NCBI GenBank assembly: GCA_030692045.1
Contig: JAUYCX010000035.1
Coordinates: 124,001 to 188,000 of the forward strand
Origin: Candidatus Omnitrophota bacterium
GTDB taxonomy: Bacteria > Omnitrophota > Gorgyraeia > JAUYCX01
Direction: 5' to 3'
DNA: 64,000 nucleotides
Part shown: positions 60,282 through 64,000 of the stretch, one piece after another
How positions within the stretch are numbered: position 1 is the first letter of the stretch
How the letters are laid out: each line of letters starts with the position of its first letter
Notes under the pieces: generated by a model
Databases searched by the model: none
What the model saw: the letters and a program-made list of their open reading frames with translations, nothing else
Told to the model about the DNA's origin: nothing
Made by a program: the position numbers and the translations under genes

Positions 60282-60880
60282 TGATCGCAGTAATTGATTA
60301 TGGAATGGGCAATTTACACAGCGTCCAAAAGGCATTAGAATTTGTGGGCGCCAAGGTATTTGTCACCCAGAATGCAGATGAAATTAAGCAAGCACAAAAG
60401 CTTGTCTTGCCCGGAGTTGGGGCAATGCAGCAAGCAATGGAGCGTTTAAATTATTTAGGACTCGTGGATGTGATTAAAGAGGCGGTCAATCAAAACAAGC
60501 CATTTTTAGGAATTTGTTTAGGTTTACAGCTTCTTTTTCAAGAAAGCCAAGAAGGAGGACAAGTTAAGGGATTAGGGATTATCCCCGGAAGCGTAAAGAA
60601 ACTAAGCAATTTAAAAGTGCCGCATATCGGCTGGAATCAAATTAAAAAAATTAATCCCGAATGTCCTTTATTTAAAGATATTCCTGAGGGAGCATTTTTT
60701 TATTTTTGCCACTCTTATTATGTTGAGCCAAAGGATTTGATCTGGATTGCCACTCAAACAGAATATGCAACCAACTTTGCCTCCAGCATCTGTGGGAACA
60801 ATATTTTTGGTGTGCAGTTTCATCCTGAGAAAAGCCATATTTTGGGTTTAAAGGTTTTGGAGAATTTTGTAAGACTATGA
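60281..60880 (+). CDS. hisH: Imidazole glycerol phosphate synthase, glutaminase subunit
   Basis: The 199-residue class I amidotransferase has nucleophile Cys79 in FLGICLGLQLLF, DYGMGNLHSV at the start, LPGVGAMQQAM, and the His/Glu pair QFHPEKSH. It supplies ammonia from glutamine to HisF, encoded two genes on. Its stop overlaps hisA (ATGA). Confidence 0.95.
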   Translation: MIAVIDYGMGNLHSVQKALEFVGAKVFVTQNADEIKQAQKLVLPGVGAMQQAMERLNYLGLVDVIKEAVNQNKPFLGICLGLQLLFQESQEGGQVKGLGIIPGSVKKLSNLKVPHIGWNQIKKINPECPLFKDIPEGAFFYFCHSYYVEPKDLIWIATQTEYATNFASSICGNNIFGVQFHPEKSHILGLKVLENFVRL

Positions 60881-61608
60881 TAGTTGTTCCAGCCATTGAT
60901 TTAAAAGACGAAAAGGTTGTAAGACTCCTTCAGGGCAAGTTTAATGAAGAAACTATTTATTCACATAACCCTTTAGAAATTGCTAAACAGTGGCAAAGGC
61001 AAGGCGCAGAGTTAATTCATGTGGTAGATTTAGATGGAGCCCAAACTGGACAGCTTAAAAACTTGAAGGCAATTGCAGAAATAGCTCATTCCATTAAAAC
61101 CCCCATTGAAGTAGGTGGTGGCATAAGAAACGAAGAGGATATTGCACAATTGTTTGCTTTAGGTGTAGCCAGGGTAATATTAGGTACAAAGGTTTTAGAA
61201 GACGAGGGCTTTGTTAAAAACTGCATAGACAAATGGCAGGAACGAGTGGTAGTAAGCATTGATTCTTCACTTGGTAAAGTAGCCAATCACGGTTGGACAT
61301 CTGTTACCTCTATTAGAGCAACAGATTTAGCAAAAAAAATGGAGGCTTTGGGTATAAAAGAGATTATTTATACAGAAATTAGCCGCGATGGCACGCTCTC
61401 GGGTCCTAATATCACGGGAATAAAATCTATATTAGGGTCTGTAAAAATTCCCGTTATTGCCTCGGGCGGAATATCTTCTTTAGAGGATATTAAGAATCTT
61501 AAGTACTTAGAAAAAGATGGTTTAAAGGGTGTGATTGTGGGAAAGGCGCTTTACGAAGGCATATTTAGTTTAAGAGAGGCAATCAATTTATGCTTGCAAA
61601 AAGAATAA
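60877..61608 (+). CDS. hisA: ProFAR isomerase HisA
   Basis: The 243-residue barrel has [20 protein letters not shown] with catalytic Asp near residue 8, [36 protein letters not shown] and [13 protein letters not shown], all HisA features. It isomerises ProFAR to PRFAR. It overlaps hisF by 19 nt. Confidence 0.95.
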   Translation: MIVVPAIDLKDEKVVRLLQGKFNEETIYSHNPLEIAKQWQRQGAELIHVVDLDGAQTGQLKNLKAIAEIAHSIKTPIEVGGGIRNEEDIAQLFALGVARVILGTKVLEDEGFVKNCIDKWQERVVVSIDSSLGKVANHGWTSVTSIRATDLAKKMEALGIKEIIYTEISRDGTLSGPNITGIKSILGSVKIPVIASGGISSLEDIKNLKYLEKDGLKGVIVGKALYEGIFSLREAINLCLQKE

Positions 61609-62345
61609 TTCCTTGTTTGGATGTTAAAGATGGGCGTGTAGTTAAGGGTGTAAGGTTTTTAGGGTTAAAGGATGCCGGAGACCCTGTAGAAGTTGCCTCA
61701 CATTACAATAACCAAGGAGCAGACGAGATAGTATTTTTGGATATTACTGCCAGCTTTGAAAATCGTCCTATTTTAATGGAAGTAGTAAAACGCACAGCCC
61801 AGCAGGTTTTTATGCCTTTAACTGTTGGCGGAGGAATAAGCAATTTGGATGATATTGAAGATTTATTAAAAGCAGGCGCAGATAAGGTTTCTATAAATAC
61901 CGCGGCAGTTAAAAATCCTGAGCTTATAAAGAATTCATCGGATAAATACGGTAGCCAATGCATAGTGGTTGCCATTGACGCTAAAAGAACGAAAGATAGC
62001 TGGCAGGTTTTTATAAATGGCGGCAGAACCCCCACACAAAAGGATGCGGTTTTGTGGGCGCAGGAAATAGCCAAATTAGGTGCCGGAGAAATTCTTTTAA
62101 CCAGCATGGATTTTGATGGCACAAAAGATGGTTATGATTTAGAGCTAACCAAAAAGGTTTCAAGTGCGGTGAATATTCCTGTGATTGCTTCAGGTGGCGC
62201 AGGAAGCTTAGAGCACTTTTATGAAGTTTTAACTAAAGCAGGAGCTGATGCTGCTTTGGCAGCTTCGCTGTTTCATTATCGGGAATATACTGTTAAACAG
62301 GTAAAAGATTTTTTAAGGCAAAAAGGGGTGGCGGTCAGAATATGA
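61590..62345 (+). CDS. hisF: Imidazole glycerol phosphate synthase, cyclase subunit
   Basis: The 251-residue barrel starts [20 protein letters not shown] with catalytic Asp11 and has [39 protein letters not shown] and [13 protein letters not shown] with the second catalytic Asp. It works with HisH. The stop overlaps hisI (ATGA). Confidence 0.96.
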   Translation: MLAKRIIPCLDVKDGRVVKGVRFLGLKDAGDPVEVASHYNNQGADEIVFLDITASFENRPILMEVVKRTAQQVFMPLTVGGGISNLDDIEDLLKAGADKVSINTAAVKNPELIKNSSDKYGSQCIVVAIDAKRTKDSWQVFINGGRTPTQKDAVLWAQEIAKLGAGEILLTSMDFDGTKDGYDLELTKKVSSAVNIPVIASGGAGSLEHFYEVLTKAGADAALAASLFHYREYTVKQVKDFLRQKGVAVRI

Positions 62346-62662
62346 AAGAACTTAAGTTTGACAAAAATGGTTTAATCCCGGCAATTATCCAGGATTACAA
62401 GACAAAAAAAGTTTTAATGTTGGCCTATATGAATAAAACCTCTTTAAGAAAAACTTTAAATTCCGGAAAGACTTGTTTTTGGTCACGCTCGAGAAAGAAG
62501 TTTTGGGTTAAGGGTGAAACCTCTGGGAATTTTCAGTTTATTAAAGACATTTATTACGATTGCGACTCTGATACGCTTTTGATAAGGGTAAGACAGGTGG
62601 GGAATGCTTGTCATACAGGAAGGCATAGTTGTTTTTACCGAAAATTAAAATGTACTCGTTAA
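62342..62662 (+). CDS. hisI: Phosphoribosyl-AMP cyclohydrolase
   Basis: The 106-residue cyclohydrolase-only protein has [33 protein letters not shown], the metal motif [13 protein letters not shown] and [12 protein letters not shown]. The HisE pyrophosphohydrolase domain is absent and must be encoded elsewhere. It overlaps trpE by 13 nt. Confidence 0.94.
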   Translation: MKELKFDKNGLIPAIIQDYKTKKVLMLAYMNKTSLRKTLNSGKTCFWSRSRKKFWVKGETSGNFQFIKDIYYDCDSDTLLIRVRQVGNACHTGRHSCFYRKLKCTR

Positions 62663-64000
62663 CCAAAAAAGAATTTAAGAAATTATCTAAAAAGGGGAAT
62701 CTTATCCCTATTTTCCGCGAGATACTTGCGGACATGGAAACACCGGTTTCTAGTTTCTTAAAGATTAGCCAAGCTTCTGACTACGCTTTTTTACTAGAGT
62801 CAGTAGAGGGACAAGAGAAAATTGCCCGTTTTTCATTTTTGGCAACAAATCCCAGTATGATTTTTAAAAACAAGGGCAGGCAAATTCAGATATTTAAAGG
62901 CAATAAATTAAATGGTAAAAAAATCTTATTAAATAAAGATCCCTTAGATTATATAAAAGATATAATGAGCCAATACCGTTTTGTAAATGTTAAGGGCTTA
63001 CCTCGATTTTGCGGAGGAATGGTAGGCTACATTGGTTATGATACTGTAAGGTTCTTTGAAAAACTGCCAGATAAAAATCCAGATGATTTGAATCTTCCCG
63101 ACATTTTATTAATTTTAGCTGATAATTTACTAATATTTGACCACTTAAATCATAAAATAAAGATTGTTAGTTTAGCTTATGTGGATAATAAAAATAGCCT
63201 AAATTTCGCTTATCAAAAGGCAATAAACAAAATTGAAGAGCTGGCAAACGCATTAAAAAAACCCCTTAAAATAAGAGAACCGATTCCTCGTAAAAAGGCT
63301 TTCTTAAAGAACAGAATAATTTCTAATTTAACCAAACAACAATTTTATTCTAATGTTGTCAAAGCCAAAAAATACATTAAACAAGGAGATGTAATTCAGG
63401 TAGTTTTATCGCAAAGATTCAGAACTAAATTAACCAGCGACAGTTTTAGTGTTTATCGCAGGCTTCGTTCAATTAATCCTTCAGCATATATGTATTTTCT
63501 TAAATTCAAAGACCTAACAATTGTGGGTTCTTCTCCTGAACTTTTGGTGCGCTGCGAAAAAGAAGTGGTAGAGACCCGCCCCATTGCCGGAACAAGACCT
63601 CGCGGCAAAAACGAGCTTGAAGATAAAAAGTTTGAGCGCGATTTAATTAATGATGAGAAAGAAAAGGCAGAACATATTATGCTTGTGGATTTAGGCAGAA
63701 ACGATTTAGGCCGTGTTTGTCGTGAAGGAAGTGTCTTAGTTACTGAGTTTATGCAGATAGAAAAATATTCTCATGTGATGCACTTGGTAAGTAATGTCAA
63801 GGGATATCTAAAAAGGGGAAAGGATATTTTTGATGTTTTAAGGGCGGTTTTTCCTGCAGGAACAGTTACTGGCGCGCCCAAGGTGCGCTCAATGGAGATT
63901 ATCGAGGAATTAGAAAATGTAAAACGAGGTGCTTATGCAGGATGTGTGGGATATTTTAGTTTTTCAGGCAATTTGGATACCTGCATAACAATTAGAACTA
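62650..64000 (+). CDS. trpE: Anthranilate synthase component I (cut by window end)
   Basis: A frame from ATG 62650 stays open to the window end, giving 450 residues; the C-terminus is missing. The N-terminal domain has [17 protein letters not shown] with the Ser of the tryptophan-binding site. The chorismate-binding domain has [33 protein letters not shown] and [18 protein letters not shown]. It converts chorismate to anthranilate with TrpG, so a trp operon probably continues beyond the window. Confidence 0.94.
   Translation, partial: MYSLTKKEFKKLSKKGNLIPIFREILADMETPVSSFLKISQASDYAFLLESVEGQEKIARFSFLATNPSMIFKNKGRQIQIFKGNKLNGKKILLNKDPLDYIKDIMSQYRFVNVKGLPRFCGGMVGYIGYDTVRFFEKLPDKNPDDLNLPDILLILADNLLIFDHLNHKIKIVSLAYVDNKNSLNFAYQKAINKIEELANALKKPLKIREPIPRKKAFLKNRIISNLTKQQFYSNVVKAKKYIKQGDVIQVVLSQRFRTKLTSDSFSVYRRLRSINPSAYMYFLKFKDLTIVGSSPELLVRCEKEVVETRPIAGTRPRGKNELEDKKFERDLINDEKEKAEHIMLVDLGRNDLGRVCREGSVLVTEFMQIEKYSHVMHLVSNVKGYLKRGKDIFDVLRAVFPAGTVTGAPKVRSMEIIEELENVKRGAYAGCVGYFSFSGNLDTCITIRT

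Overview
The window is AT-rich bacterial chromosome, densely coded and almost all on the + strand, with many ATGA start/stop overlaps. An outer-membrane porin, a type IV pilus secretin and Tat-exported respiratory enzymes indicate a two-membrane, anaerobic or anaerobically respiring bacterium. The gene mix (stand-alone GIY-YIG nuclease, AmmeMemoRadiSam genes, PilM-PilN fusion, formate dehydrogenase with sulfhydrogenase-type subunits) fits an uncultivated lineage such as Omnitrophota. That placement is inference, since no rRNA gene is present.

Layout. 1-6690: a cut gene, a porin and a B-C-A molybdoenzyme operon resembling tetrathionate/selenate reductases. 6711-18124: after a terminator, one long operon bracketed by a receiver protein and a histidine kinase. 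It carries tatA-tatC, mobA, a formate channel, formate dehydrogenase with two electron-transfer subunits, mobB-like, moaA, moaC, a MOSC protein, mogA and a lone chromate-transporter-family protein. 18174-30520: nitrogen assimilation, with two class I glutamine synthetases (alpha and beta types), a stand-alone glutamate-synthase FMN domain protein, a class I amidotransferase, a small Fis-like protein and gltBD. 30528-30888: a minus-strand cold-shock gene with its own promoter and a hairpin leader. 31034-37111: envelope proteins, uvrB and coaX. 37183-46390: a type IV pilus operon (HTH regulator, pilM-N fusion, pilO, pilP-like, secretin, pilB, pilC, four prepilins). 46465-46960: GC-rich palindromes, a GIY-YIG nuclease and tRNA-Ala. 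46981-50207: an AmmeMemoRadiSam pair with N-terminal export-like segments followed by a CcdA-like membrane protein. 50211-58423: rsmE, mtaB, recA, degP-like, recX, alaS. 58420-64000: hisD-B-H-A-F-I and trpE, which is cut by the window end.

The molybdoenzymes, Tat export and molybdenum-cofactor genes form one functional theme: formate oxidation in the cytoplasm and reduction of an external acceptor. The nitrogen block is a GS/GOGAT module.

The most unusual signal is non-coding. A leader element of about 230 nt occurs three times, before the beta-type glutamine synthetase gene, before recA and before the degP-like gene. Each copy has a long CCAGCACTAATTTT / AAAATTAGTGCTGG stem and flanking stems whose bases change in a compensating way between copies. 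Each ends in a GCTCATT + Shine-Dalgarno motif that also precedes three other genes. The two copies around recA form direct repeats. I recognise no described RNA family for it.
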